Positions 1 to 10,602 of a DNA stretch of 64,000 nucleotides are shown here, piece after piece. The notes beneath the pieces were generated by a model. That model was not told the origin of the DNA, did no database searches, and saw only the letters and a program-made list of their open reading frames with translations. How positions within the stretch are numbered: the stretch's first letter is position 1; the number at the start of each line of letters is the position of its first letter. A program made the position numbers and the translations under genes. Source of the stretch: Trissonchulus latispiculum (lineage: Eukaryota; Nematoda; Enoplea; Enoplida; Ironidae); NCBI GenBank assembly GCA_030248195.1, contig JASAND010000819.1, forward strand, positions 1 through 64,000, written 5' to 3'.

Positions 1-139
1 TGAACACTGTAGTTTTAGCAATTTTCGGATTTGGAACGTGATCTAAACATCATTTTAATGCTTGCAATGTGTAAATTCGCCTCATTTTATCAAAAGCATA
101 ATAGCTTACTTTTTTACGTACCAGCTAAATATAGACAGA

Positions 140-680
140 CGATCTTTGAAAATAGTTCGCAAAACTGCAGAATCAGACAAAGTTTCTGTTTTTACCATGA
201 TATAAATGATATTTGGGACGAGGGGAGCTTTTTGGATATGGTCAAATAGGTTCTAACGCTCGAGAAAATAAGCCAAACGTGTAATGATACCAAATTTCAC
301 AATTTCGCAACTGGCAATGTTTTAGCTCAAACCCAGAAAATGTCCCTCAGCAAGAGTGCAAATCTTCATCCTGCTAAAACTCTCGCGAGCCCATTGGGTA
401 GTTTTTGATAAACCGATGTTCAAAAAATAACCAGTTTTGCAAAAATGGTTTTTCGGCCATTCACTAGTTCAAAGCATCGAACTGCAACTAAAAGGCGCTT
501 ATAAAATGGGCAATTAAACTGTGTACCGATTGAGTATGAGTATGAATAAGCCAAAATTCTTCCCAAATTTCACTGTAATTTTGAAATAACCGCCTTCCCG
601 AAAATGGCCAATTTTGGACCCCCAAAATAGTTTTTGGCTTATTTCATCATTTCAAATAAGGCAGTTTCAAAATTGTTCAC
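140..680 (+). repeat. Dispersed repeat, copy A
   Basis: Non-coding AT-rich sequence that aligns in blocks, same orientation, with 58070-59240. Shared blocks are about 141-195 with 58078-58130 (TTCGCAAAAC followed by AGAATC), 300-345 with 59027-59062 (GTTTTAGCTCAAACC) and 560-640 with 59150-59210 (CCAAAATAG followed by TTTTTGGC). Copy B carries an extra 0.9 kb between blocks. The family was not recognised; no termini or target duplication are visible. The small ORFs here are not supported as genes. Confidence 0.5.
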
Positions 681-1151
681 AATTGAATGATTTCATAGAA
701 CTACACGTACTTTTGTGCTCGCGTAACGTGAAGATAGCAACACCTCTATTTTGCTGCTGCGCTGTTGCGTAGCTGACGATCAGTCCCTCAAGGAATAAAA
801 TCATTCACTAGCTATATTTCTATAAGACGAGATGTGCTGTGGCGCAGTACCACTGTGGAGCCTAGAACAGTAAGCTGTTTATATATCGTACAGCTACTGT
901 GCAAAGTAAACAAAAATTTAAACAAAGAAGGAAAGAAAGAAAGAAGGAAAAGTTACATAAGAAAAGAAATTTTAGTAACCTTAGGTTGTTCAAGTCTGAT
1001 GACTTTACAGCTGCTCTCTACTCGGTTAATTTCAAAGGTACTAAATTTTATGATATTTGCTTTTCATTTCTTCACAAACACGCATCTTAAGCTCTATTTT
1101 AGGGAACATTTCGATTAAAGTGTTGCTTTTGGAATCTTGAGAAAACGCCTA

Positions 1152-1157
1152 TTTATT
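1152..1157 (-). promoter_or_regulatory. Poly(A) signal of the receptor gene
   Basis: The plus strand reads TTTATT, so the minus strand has AATAAA about 180 bases after the receptor stop codon. Spacing and strand fit a 3' UTR end. Confidence 0.4.
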
Positions 1158-1337
1158 TTAATTCCACTATTTGCATAGCAACTTCATGCTACGAGATCGG
1201 CCTACTAAAATAACACTAACTAATTGCTTTGTTAAGACTTTGTTGTTGTTACATAATAAATAGCTGAGCACTCCGTTTATAGTAACCAAAAGCACACTTA
1301 CAGCAACAAACTATTTACAAACCCTATCCTTGGCTAA

Positions 1338-2600
1338 TTAGAAGTATTCTACTGTCTGTCGTCGCTTCTTTCTGCGACACCAGCAAATTTTGGACAATAT
1401 AAGCTGGAAAGCTTTCCTAAAGTCCAGGTTAAAGATAGTGTAAATGATTGGATTCAGGGAAGAATTAATGTAGCCCAGCCAGTTGGAAGCCTCGTAGATT
1501 TTTGGATGAATTTTGCAGTTGCAGAACGGATCAATCACATAGAAGACGAAAAATGGCAGCCAACAGAGCACAAAAACGCTCATAATAATGGCGAGGGTTT
1601 TGGCAGCCTTTTTCTCCCGACTGACCGAAATTCGCTCCTTTTCCTTGAAATAGGAGGCCAGACTTGCCGCCTCATTCTTTCGATTGACGGTAATCATGTG
1701 CTCTTGGCGCAACGGGGCCGCAGGAATTGGTAGGTACTGTAGGACCACCTTGGACTGCAGCTTTTTGCTGGCACGAGGATTCTGACGCAAGGTGGAGAAG
1801 GAGCGCCTTCGTACGGCGTCAGCGATATCGGTCAGTCGCCGACGCGTACTGGCGCTTTCGCTTCCGTCAATTTTGGCATTCAGGGACTTTCCGGCACTGG
1901 TCCGGGTCCGATTCCGGATGCGCCGCCGCGCCGCAATATAGATTTTGATGTAGACGGTGGTCATGACCAACAGTGGGACATAGAAGGACCCGGACGCAGA
2001 GTAGATCACAAATCCCTTGTCCGTCGTATACTCGCAGGACTCCATGAGGCCCCGTTGGGACCAGTCGTTCCAGCCGAATACTGGCGGAACGGAAATCATG
2101 AAACTCAGCAGCCAAACGCTGGCAATCATGGATAGGACTAGCTTAATCGTCCGACGGTTGGCGTAGGAGATGGGATACTGGATGGCCCAGTACCGGTCCA
2201 GGGAGACAGCGCAAAGGTTAAGGATGGAAGCAGTGCAGAGGAGTATGTCAAATGTGATCCACATTTGGCACAAACGTAGGCCAAGTGGCCATCGGCCAGT
2301 TATAAATTTGACAATATGAAACGGGACAACGGTGGAGGCGACCAGTAGGTCTGCTGCTGCCAGCGAGATGAGGAAAAAGTTCTGGACCTTTCGCAACGGT
2401 CGATGGGCAAAGATGGACATAACGACCAGCGTGTTTCCGGTTATGGTCATCATCATTATGGCGACCAGAGTAATGGTTCCCACCACTATTTCTGAAGTAC
2501 TTCGATAAATGGCCGAAATATTTCCATCCAGAAGAACTGGGGTAATACCGTTGGTAAAATTGGCTGACTTCGCCGAATCAGCGGCCAATAGGTCTGGCAT
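1338..2600 (-). CDS. Tyramine/octopamine-type aminergic G-protein-coupled receptor
   Basis: A 420-residue class A receptor with seven hydrophobic segments in the plasma membrane, expected to bind a biogenic amine and signal through a G protein. The N-terminus has glycosylation sequons at N14 (NFT) and N27 (NIS). GNTLVV (TM1) and LAAADLLVA (TM2) are canonical. TM3 carries the amine-binding Asp118 in FDILLCTASILNLC, followed by DRY at 135-137. C111 and C189 form the usual disulfide. TM5 has serines 201, 203 and 205. The third loop (about 225-330) is basic. TM6 has CWLPFF (346-351) and TM7 has NPIIY (383-387), then a short tail with cysteines. The stretch around TM3-TM4, ending PPVFGWNDW, is closest to invertebrate tyramine/octopamine receptors from family knowledge; a dopamine D2-like, 5-HT1-like or alpha-adrenergic-like assignment is not excluded. 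The coding region is one exon, and a splice acceptor lies 31 bases upstream of the ATG. The exact ligand is inference. Confidence 0.93.
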   Translation of the reverse strand: MPDLLAADSAKSANFTNGITPVLLDGNISAIYRSTSEIVVGTITLVAIMMMTITGNTLVVMSIFAHRPLRKVQNFFLISLAAADLLVASTVVPFHIVKFITGRWPLGLRLCQMWITFDILLCTASILNLCAVSLDRYWAIQYPISYANRRTIKLVLSMIASVWLLSFMISVPPVFGWNDWSQRGLMESCEYTTDKGFVIYSASGSFYVPLLVMTTVYIKIYIAARRRIRNRTRTSAGKSLNAKIDGSESASTRRRLTDIADAVRRRSFSTLRQNPRASKKLQSKVVLQYLPIPAAPLRQEHMITVNRKNEAASLASYFKEKERISVSREKKAAKTLAIIMSVFVLCWLPFFVFYVIDPFCNCKIHPKIYEASNWLGYINSSLNPIIYTIFNLDFRKAFQLILSKICWCRRKKRRQTVEYF

Positions 2601-2630
2601 ATTTAGGAGTCGAAGATGATGAAGGGGTTT

Positions 2631-2650
2631 GCTGAAACAAAAAACAAAAT
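2631..2650 (-). other. Splice acceptor ahead of the receptor start codon
   Basis: On the minus strand a T-rich tract ends TTTTTTGTTTCAG, with the exon starting at 2631, 31 bases before the ATG at 2600. This suggests an intron in the 5' UTR and a promoter further upstream (above 2650), which I could not locate. Confidence 0.5.
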
Positions 2651-5579
2651 GTTAAAAAAATATATCTGGCAGTCAGTATAAAGCAAATCAGATGTGGTTT
2701 TATCTGTTATCTATTGTTTTGTACTAGGCAATATAAATGGGAATATTGGGAATATTTGTTACTAATTGGCTGGAAATATGCTTAACCACGCGGTTTAAAA
2801 TATCTAGAGAACCCTATCATGCAACTGCTTCTATGATGCTAACAAAGTGATTGGTCTTATTATATCAGAAGACGCAATAAGCTGCTATGTGTGTTTTAAT
2901 AACCAACATCACTGTCTTTTTGATAAGTTTGCCTTTCAAGAAAATTGTGATTCAATCTCTGGACTCCCAAACTGGGGGCGAAGTATTATCATTTGATGGG
3001 CTGCTGACCTTTCCCCCACCACACGAAGTGTGACAACTCAAGAGGTCCACTCTCGCATTCTGGTCAGAGCACCGTTACGCAATGACGTGAAGAGTGACGC
3101 TTCCTTTGTGAACACAAATCGTAACTTTATGTGCCCTCTAATTGTGTATTCATACATTCAACTAAATGGACAACCTTTATACTCTGGAACTATACTCACC
3201 ATCGTCAATAACTATTTGACAACAACCGTTTTACTATAATATGTGACTAAAGATGATTAAGATTCAGAAACATAAATGCGTGATCAGTTAAAATTCAGCG
3301 AAACTACTACTACTAAACTAACTGCTACCATCAGACTATACTGTAAAACTAAGAAATAACATGTATATCTCTGACTCCTGTAATCAAAGAAGCCATTGGC
3401 ACAAAACGATTCCAAACAAAGGATTAAGTTCCAAAAACTTTAAGAACGAATCTTAAGTTTGTCTTAAACTTATTTGTAGATGGGTTACTGAGAACACGGG
3501 GGATAGTATTATAGGGTGGTGCTAACTTCACTGACTGATGCTCGAATATGTCTTGATTTATTAGTTTGGCATAGCATACTGTTGACACAATGTTGTTGTG
3601 ATAATATTAAAGTTCAATCTACAAATATTTTAGGTACTTGAGGACATATAAAAATAAAAATAAAAAATAGAAATAAAAATTCTAAATTTTTAATTTACTT
3701 TCTTTTTAATTGCCGGAATAGTATTAGTCTTTTTCCATATCAAAATTAATTTTGATGGATAACTATAGCCAGTATCGGAATCAATTTTGACACTTCTAAC
3801 CGGCATCAAAATTAATCTATTAACTACATAACGTCCAGCATTAATATTATTTTTGATACTGGATGTACAGTGCAAGGGTCAAAATTGATTTTGGCTCAAA
3901 TACGAAAAACTATGTACCATATGGGCATCTTACAAGAGGTAACTAAACCAAGAACATCTTCGCAGACTAATACCGTGTTGCACAAAACTTTTTGAAGCAA
4001 ACAAGCAGTAAACAAAAGCGGATAAATATTAAGGAACTGGGATATTTTGACTCGACAAAATGCCAAATTTTTGTTAAGTTTTTGAATCTTGGCATTCTAA
4101 TTAATATGATATATCAACATTAACAGAATTAATTATTAATAATTAATATATTAATTCTAATCAGCAGCTAACGGTTGGTATTGCCGCCTTCTTTTCGGTA
4201 CGAAAGGTAACCGAAATGTATTCTCTGCTTTAATGCTTATACTCATTCATAGGAGTTTAATCATATTATATTTAAATTTATTTTATTATTTAAAGTATCA
4301 TATTTAAGTTAACAGTATATCACTCATATTATATTTAAATTCCCACCAAAATCAATTAAATGTATTTGATCCGCATTATTACTACTGCATTATTATTTGC
4401 ATTATTTCTACTTATTCTCTACTGTATTATGTATTTTAGTTAGCCAGAATATATTATTTTTAGTCCTTTAATTCTATTTTTTTAATTTGAATTTAAATTT
4501 CAATTTGAATATTTATTATTGAATAAGCTAAAGAATATTATTATTGTATTATTGTATTTAATTTGTTTGTTATTTTTATTATTTATTATTTATTATTTAT
4601 TTATTTATTATTATTTATCTATTTTGTTTATTTAATCATTTCATACTTAGCTATATAAAAATTTGAAAATTGATACTTAAGCATCAGCAACTTGCGTGCC
4701 AATGATATACAGTCCTAGATTCACTTATCAGACTCCTTATCACGGATTCCGACTGAAGCAATGTTAGTTTAAATTTTCCAGCTTTCAAAAAATTAAAATT
4801 TTTGGCGCCCCTACAAAAAGTCGTCTGCAGAAAACATCTAACCAATAATTTTCTGATTTTTCTTCGTATCGAGCGAAGTAATGATTGTCCTAATTAAAAT
4901 AACTCACTCAAGTACGCAGACTTGGACTTGAAATAGACGACTCTCTGAATACAGATTAATTGCATTGCTGGCAATTGCTTCATTCAGAACTCTTCTGACA
5001 AGAGGCCTGTCGTTGTTGATACACACCTTTGCAGAGGCAGGTATAAATCCGTTAAGCCTATTAGTCTATTTTTAATCCTCCGTTTCAGAAGGAGTAAAGA
5101 AGATTAAGCAAGATAAACTTGCAACAGCAACTGTCAAAACAGTTGGTTTTCAGAAAAAACAAAAGGGAATTATGAGATTTGCGAATGATAGAAAAGGAAG
5201 TTTACTTGTGGATTTAGTGTGAACCAAAATATGCGAAGGATGGGCTTAGCTTAGATTCCTGAAAAAGGTTTTGCCGTTTCAATATGTTTCACAGATTAGT
5301 ACCTATTTAAAATTAAAATTCAACAAGAAAAAATCATGGCAAGTCAATGCTTTAGCTGGACTTAACTTTGTATAGCTTTCAAGAGTGAAGTAACGTTGAA
5401 ATTCAAATGAAGGGCAACGGTCATTGCAAAAAATCTAAATAGCTTTGCTTTAAATTAGAAATTTGAAATTAGAAATTTGAAATCTAAATTTTAAAATTGA
5501 ACACAGTTTCCATAACTGAAAGCTGCTCTTTTTCTCCGTAACGCCATACTCTTGCAATGCAATTCTAATACTCAATCTC
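2651..5579. other. Intergenic, AT-rich
   Basis: No gene seen. About 3715-3900 holds several near-palindromic TCAAAATTAATTTTGA-like segments, possibly an old snap-back repeat. From about 4100 to 4660 the sequence is almost pure A/T with TTATT and ATTT runs (low complexity). The promoter and 5' exon of the receptor may lie in the first part. Confidence 0.5.
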
Positions 5580-5582
5580 TAA

Positions 5583-5749
5583 GGGCCTTTTCGCGCGCGA
5601 GTTAAAAGAGTAGAGTTAAAATTTTTTAACTCGTTTAACCCTGCTAGCGAGTTAAAATGAACTGTTTAGCTCGTTTAACCCTGTGCGCGAAAAGGATTGA
5701 GTTAATTTTAACTCTTTTAACTAGTTTAACTCGCTGCGCGAAAAGGCCC
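5583..5749. mobile_element. PIF/Harbinger-like MITE, 167 bp
   Basis: The ends are inverted repeats (GGGCCTTTTCGCG and CGCGAAAAGGCCC) flanked by the trinucleotide TAA on both sides (5580-5582 and 5750-5752), the target duplication typical of PIF/Harbinger. The interior is made of repeated GAGTTAAAA and TTTAACTC units in both orientations, so the whole element can fold on itself. No coding capacity. A larger relative is at 59861-61070. Confidence 0.75.
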
Positions 5750-5752
5750 TAA

Positions 5753-6595
5753 GATACACATGGGCTATAACTTATCAAAATGGACGGCAGGTGTTGGATG
5801 TTCAGAGAACCTAATGTAGAATTGAAAGCGACAGGAAAAACTCAAACCTAGGAGACGAGTTGTCACTCAAACTCTAGTCTTGTTTTTCGCTAAATTTCAT
5901 AGAAGGAGTCATTTTCTTTAGCCAGTGAAACGAAGCTAATAAAGAAAATATTTGATAAATTGCTGAAAAACGCCTGCTCTGCAGTCACTAAGGCAAAGCT
6001 TAGTGAGGAATGGGAAGGAGCCAGCCAGCACTCCTCAAATAGAACTACTCCCGTGGAGTCAACGGCTGGATGGAATTCAGTCCGATCGCTTTAATCAGAA
6101 ATGAGAAAATGAGGGAAGCGAAAGATTATACCGTTTTTAGATCAGGTTCGTGCCAAGATACCCAATTGTTGGCTACAGCCAATCTACAAGTTCAGAGCTT
6201 AAGCTTATTTATGTTAATGATAAGAGTGAAAATGATAACGCTCTGAATATTTTGATAACCCTCTCAAGTTACAACTCTATACTCGCCTCCATCTCTTTGG
6301 CTGCCGATGACTTAAGTCGAAGGAAATTAAGACAATATACGTAGGAGTAAGATCTTATATAGCAAATTTTCTGAAGGCAAGTTAGTAAAGGGCTTCAAAA
6401 AGGTAGTGATTCTGGGGAGATCTCCATGTATTTTTCGGTTCGAAGTTGCAACGGATCACACTATTGCTACAAAGTTGTAAACAGTCACGTGCACGTACAA
6501 GTACTTAATATTGGGGCTTTGAATAATGTCTGAAAGCCGGAGCTTTTATTTTTCTGGAATTCTCGTGTAGCTGTCGCAATTTAGAACCAATAGGC
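5753..6595. other. Spacer before the Polinton
   Basis: No gene or repeat recognised. A short open frame at 6150-6344 has no family resemblance and was not accepted. Confidence 0.4.
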
Positions 6596-6601
6596 TAGGC
6601 T
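6596..6601. repeat. Polinton target-site duplication, left (TAGGCT)
   Basis: TAGGCT directly precedes the left inverted repeat and recurs immediately after the right one at 15356-15361. A 6-bp duplication is the known signature of Maverick/Polinton integration. Confidence 0.9.
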
Positions 6602-6768
6602 AGTAGTATACAAACCCGGGTTCTGGCACACTTAGCGAATAGTACTGGCTTGAGTCATGTCTACTACCTTACCTAATAATAATGGCTAGAGTGGCTAGAG
6701 TCTTTGTCTAATACCCTTCCTAATAACACTGGCTAGAGTCCCTAAACTATGACTAATACCCTACCTAA
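6602..6768 (+). repeat. Polinton left terminal inverted repeat
   Basis: Matches the reverse complement of 15198-15355 with few mismatches. It differs mainly by a 9-bp tandem duplication of GGCTAGAGT in this copy. Contains repeated CTAATAATA and TGGCTAGAGT units. Confidence 0.93.
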
Positions 6769-6807
6769 TAATACTAGCATGATCCCGATAACGTAGATAC
6801 AGGGGTA

Positions 6808-6972
6808 ATGAAACTCATCAAGGAAGGAGACGTATCACTAAGGATGCAACTAGAAGAGGCCTTACCAACGGTAACCTATCCTCAGGGTGTAGAAATCATT
6901 ATATACGGTGAGTTTAATAATCTTATCTCAATAGACTATAATCGGACACCATTCTTTGACTATGCACTATGA
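6808..6972 (+). CDS. Small Polinton ORF ahead of the protease
   Basis: A 54-codon open frame starting MKLIKEGDVSL, 40 bases inside the left inverted repeat. Its stop codon overlaps the protease start in the sequence ATGA. It could be a real small protein or the remnant of a longer gene truncated by the internal deletion. No domain recognised. Confidence 0.35.
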   Translation: MKLIKEGDVSLRMQLEEALPTVTYPQGVEIIIYGEFNNLISIDYNRTPFFDYAL

Positions 6973-7454
6973 ACACCCGCAATATCCTCGAGACTTTAAG
7001 GAAGGATTGTAAAGTTCCTCTCCTAGGAGTATTTCCCTGTGATCAGTTAACACGGTACCAACCAGGATGTCTTGTTGCTAACACTGAAGAAGCCAATCAC
7101 CCTGGAGAACACTGGGTAGCAATGTGGCTAGAGGATAATGGAGTAGAATATTTTGACAGTTACTGACTACCACCTCTCCTCTTCATGTCATTCATTGGCA
7201 ACAGAGAACTACAATATAATCCGATTCAGTTACAAGATTTCACTACTGATGTATGTGGGGAGTACTGTATATACTTCCTTCATCACCGGGCTAGAGGCAG
7301 ATAAATGGAATCCATTATCAACTATCTCAGGAGACGCAGCGATACTAACGATAATATAATCAGGACATTTGTTGACAAGCTACGAGTAAGACTATCTCCA
7401 ACTCCAAAATGTCAGAAATCCCATACAGGTATCAATGACAACAATAAATTATGA
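6969..7454 (+). pseudogene. Adenain-like cysteine protease (Polinton PRO), two nonsense codons
   Basis: Related to the adenovirus-type maturation protease (peptidase family C5) that Polintons and adintoviruses carry for processing virion proteins. Seen in frame: GVFPCDQL (20-27), the catalytic His48 in PGEHWVA, and the acidic residue in EYFDSY (60-65). The frame is then stopped by TGA at 7164-7166, exactly where family members have Gly after DSY, which fits a single G-to-T change. The same frame continues with the Cys region (DVCGEYC) to a second stop, TAA 7302-7304, and then to a final TGA at 7452-7454. Two in-frame stops with no frameshift mean a degenerate but recently readable gene. Confidence 0.85.
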
Positions 7455-7467
7455 AGTTATAGACACC

Positions 7468-7809
7468 ATGTTTCTTATACTTATTACCCTTTTTACCGTA
7501 GTGTCTTCACTAAACATTACGGAGACAGAGCACGGTATTGAACTATCCCTTAACAATGTTACTGCGCTATTGGCCACTGATAATCTTTACCATCACTTGG
7601 CAGATTGCAGTCTACATCTATGTAGAGAAACTGAGCACAGCCATCGAACAAACACTTGTCCCTATGTTGAATGGGACCAATGTTGGGAGTACTGTTACGC
7701 CACTGACAGACGCCTTCAGTCTATCCATGATAAGATGACTGACTTCAAAATAGACAATATCAGTGACCTCAGATACTTGCGTGGTGCACTCAGGGAATAC
7801 TATCAGTAA
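7468..7809 (+). CDS. Small secreted or membrane-anchored Polinton protein, unknown function
   Basis: An open frame of 113 residues when started at the second Met (7468); the upstream Met at 7435 would add 11 residues. It begins with a hydrophobic stretch, MFLILITLFTVVSS, that looks like a signal peptide or anchor, followed by NIT and NVT sequons and five cysteines between about residues 47 and 78, which fits an extracellular domain. It sits between protease and polymerase on the same strand. An overlapping +1 frame (7538-7738, 66 residues) also has a hydrophobic segment, so the true frame is not certain. No homologue recognised. Confidence 0.4.
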   Translation: MFLILITLFTVVSSLNITETEHGIELSLNNVTALLATDNLYHHLADCSLHLCRETEHSHRTNTCPYVEWDQCWEYCYATDRRLQSIHDKMTDFKIDNISDLRYLRGALREYYQ

Positions 7810-7848
7810 ACAATGTTGTATAATGCATGTTCAATACATTTCGTTTGC

Positions 7849-8020
7849 AGTGCTATCAGTGTTTTTAATATCAATGTTTTGGAAAAATCAGTGTTTTGTA
7901 AAATCTAAACTTATAAAAGCAGTCTTTTGTAATATCAGTATTTTAAAATGTCAGCTTTTTTCTGTAATGTTAGCATTTTACAATGTCAAACGTTTGTGAT
8001 ATCAGTGTTTTGTAATATTC
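7849..8020 (+). repeat. Degenerate tandem repeat, unit about 18-20 bp
   Basis: Variants of ATATCAGTGTTTTGTAA recur about eight times between the small secreted ORF and the polymerase N-terminus. Spacing varies by a few bases. Non-coding; function unknown. Confidence 0.55.
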
Positions 8021-8800
8021 GCTTATTGTCAGCTATTAGTACTTTTCATGTAGTGCTAACTTTATGTAATATTTTTCAATGATGTATTGCTAAATTCATG
8101 GATTACAGGTAAATGTAAACTAGTGTGTTTGTTGTTTGTTGCTTCATGATATTCAAATTTGGGTAGCAATAAGAAGGGTGTCATGTATGTTATTCAGTTC
8201 ACAGTTCAGTAGTGACAATGACTTTACAGCGTCAAGCGGCGTCTTTACGAGGATACTATCGGTGGTATCGCATAACTCCAGATGAGCCAACAAGTGATCC
8301 ACAACAATTTTTATTGGACTGCACAGAAGCTATCCAGAGCCTCATAGGTAACCGAGCCTTGAAAATGCAACTGAGACTGCATATCCTATTCATCAGTGAG
8401 ATCACCAACGAAACTATGAGCAGCTACTTTGCCAGCAAACAGACTATCATTATTCCTGGAGAAGATGTGCCAATGAATGACATTATTAACCGCATCCTCA
8501 CGAACATTGAAGAATTCCAACGCAATGGATCAGGATGGGTGATCGATCATGTCAAATACCTGGATATTCACTTGGCTAAATATCGACCACTGTATGAATC
8601 AACCTATGTTCCTCTACCAAAGAGACTGCAGAACAAGAAGGCAATCATCAATCCGTAGAATCAGGACAATAAATGCTTCATGTGGAGTGTTTTGGCCGGA
8701 CTGCATCCAATAAACACAAATGCCGACAGAGTTATCAAATACCAACAGTTTGTGGATGAACTGAACTTTCAAGGATTGGAGTTTCCTATCAAACTGAAAG

Positions 8801-10602
8801 TAGGGTTTTTTTTGCGTCCAGAAGTGCGTCTGGACGCAAAGTTTCTTATCTAGACGCAATGAAATTTTAACGGGACGCAAGCTAGACGCAACATTATTTC
8901 GGGAGAAAATTCAGTTTTGTAAGAGTGAAAACTTTTAATGTTTCCATTAACAATTTCTCCTTATTTTCCAAAAATTTTCTCGGTTTCTGGGGGGCTCCGC
9001 CCCCCAGACCCCCTGGTGTTTTCCACTATGGCATCGAATGCCCATGTACTGTATTATATTATAACAACACAACAAGTACTCATGTAGTCATGTGTCAGTA
9101 CTTGTTGAGTTGTTATATATTCACCCGTATCCATACGTAATAGATCAAACCCCAGCATTAATAAAATTTGTAGCCGCAGCCGAATATCCAAATTTTGGGA
9201 TCATTCAATGTTTCTCGGAATAGTTTTCTTAAAAACATTTTCGCAAGAATGCACAAACGGTAATGTCAAAAAATGCAAGCTACATTGTTCTAAACTTTTC
9301 AACTGCAAAAAGCTTATCAATAAGCATTTTGCGTCTTGCGAAGAATTCAGCCATAATCTATCGTAATCCTCGTTAAACTTACAAAGGCTTAGCTGTTTAT
9401 CCCTTAAAAAACTGGTACACGCTGTTTGTTTCTTGATATGATTTCATTTAATATTCAAGAATTTAAAGATTCAGTATACACAATTGCATTAGCAAAGTTT
9501 TTAAACTCAATTTTTTTTATTTTAAAAATATTTTTTACCTCATGGATTAATCCCGAAATTAACAATATTTGTAACGAAATTTGCAGAATATCCAATTAAT
9601 TTGGTTGATTTAAAGCATATAATTCTTCTAAAACGTTTTTCACAAAGCATACACAAATAGCAATTTGAAATATATATTGCATTGCAAAACTACCATTTTT
9701 CTAAAATTTTCAACAATATGACAACAAGTTGTCTGTCTATGAAAAATTTACGATAAATTTAACTTTAATCAATCGTAACCAACGTTAAGGCTTCACTGTG
9801 TTTGATTTGAATAATACTGCACTAAGTAAGCATCGCATACATATTTTTTGTTTATTGATATATACTGACTTTATTCAAAATTCAAAAATTTACAGATGCA
9901 ATTTACACAAGAAATGCATTAGCGCTAGATGCTTTGGTTAAATTTAACAGATGCCAAATTAATCTTTTTAAACGTTTCCATTGAACGAATAAATTCGTAA
10001 TTTGCAAAAAATTCTCCAGCTTCTGGGGGCTCCGCCCCCAGACCCCCCGTGCTTATTTCCAATAACCTTTTCAGTGATCAGTATAAGTTTTCAAAACAGG
10101 ATTTATGTTTCAATACATGCTACCTTTCTTCTCAATGATATTAATTTACGTAATAACTGTTTCATTAATTTTTTAAACAATAAACATCGGAATGAACCAC
10201 TGGTATCAAAAATTAGCCACCATGTGCGCTTAAGATGTAATAGATGCCAAATTAATCTTTTTAAACATTTCCATTACGGATTTTACTGTAATTGGAAAAA
10301 ATTTCTTCAACTTCTGGGGGGCTCCGCCACCCAGACCCCCCGTCGTGTATGTTGGACACATCTATACGCATCTTGCAATAGTGCATTGCTATTAGGCAGG
10401 ATCAACTTTCTACTTGACTCATACGATTAATTAATTTTATACTAAAGAAATTATCGAAATTTTAATAAATAAAACAATTTTTGCACTAAAATAATGCTAA
10501 AACAATAATGTTATGCTGGACGCAAAATTTCTTAACGGGACGCAACTGAAATTTAGCGGGACGCAAGGTTGACGCAAATCCGAAAACCAAAAAAAAACCC
10601 TG
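8801..10602 (+). mobile_element. Non-autonomous hAT-type transposon, 1802 bp, inside the polymerase
   Basis: Flanked by a perfect 8-bp duplication ACTGAAAG (8793-8800 and 10603-10610), the hAT signature. The ends are short inverted repeats, TAGGGTTTTTTTT on the left and CAGGGTTTTTTTT (reverse complement) on the right. Both subterminal zones carry repeated GACGCAA units in the same outward sense (8813-8893 and 10517-10582), as expected for transposase-binding repeats. The interior holds three copies of a module ending in a GC palindrome (about 8988, 10021, 10313). No transposase. A second fragment of the family is at 54624-54710. Confidence 0.88.
8988..9014 (+). repeat. GC palindrome module 1 in the hAT element
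   Basis: CTGGGGGGCTCCGCCCCCCAG followed by ACCCCC, the first of three copies (others 10021-10047 and 10313-10341). Each follows an AT-rich lead containing TTTCCATTA and AAAAATT. The second and third leads also share ATGCCAAATTAATCTTTTTA about 280 bp apart, so the interior arose by duplication. Confidence 0.7.

Noticed and set aside
1506..2115. ORFs opposite or overlapping the receptor
   Set aside because: Shadow frames of a well-supported receptor gene.
4803..4812. TGGCGCCCCT as a tRNA-Lys primer-binding site
   Set aside because: Only the first nine bases fit, and there is no LTR boundary or retroviral gene.
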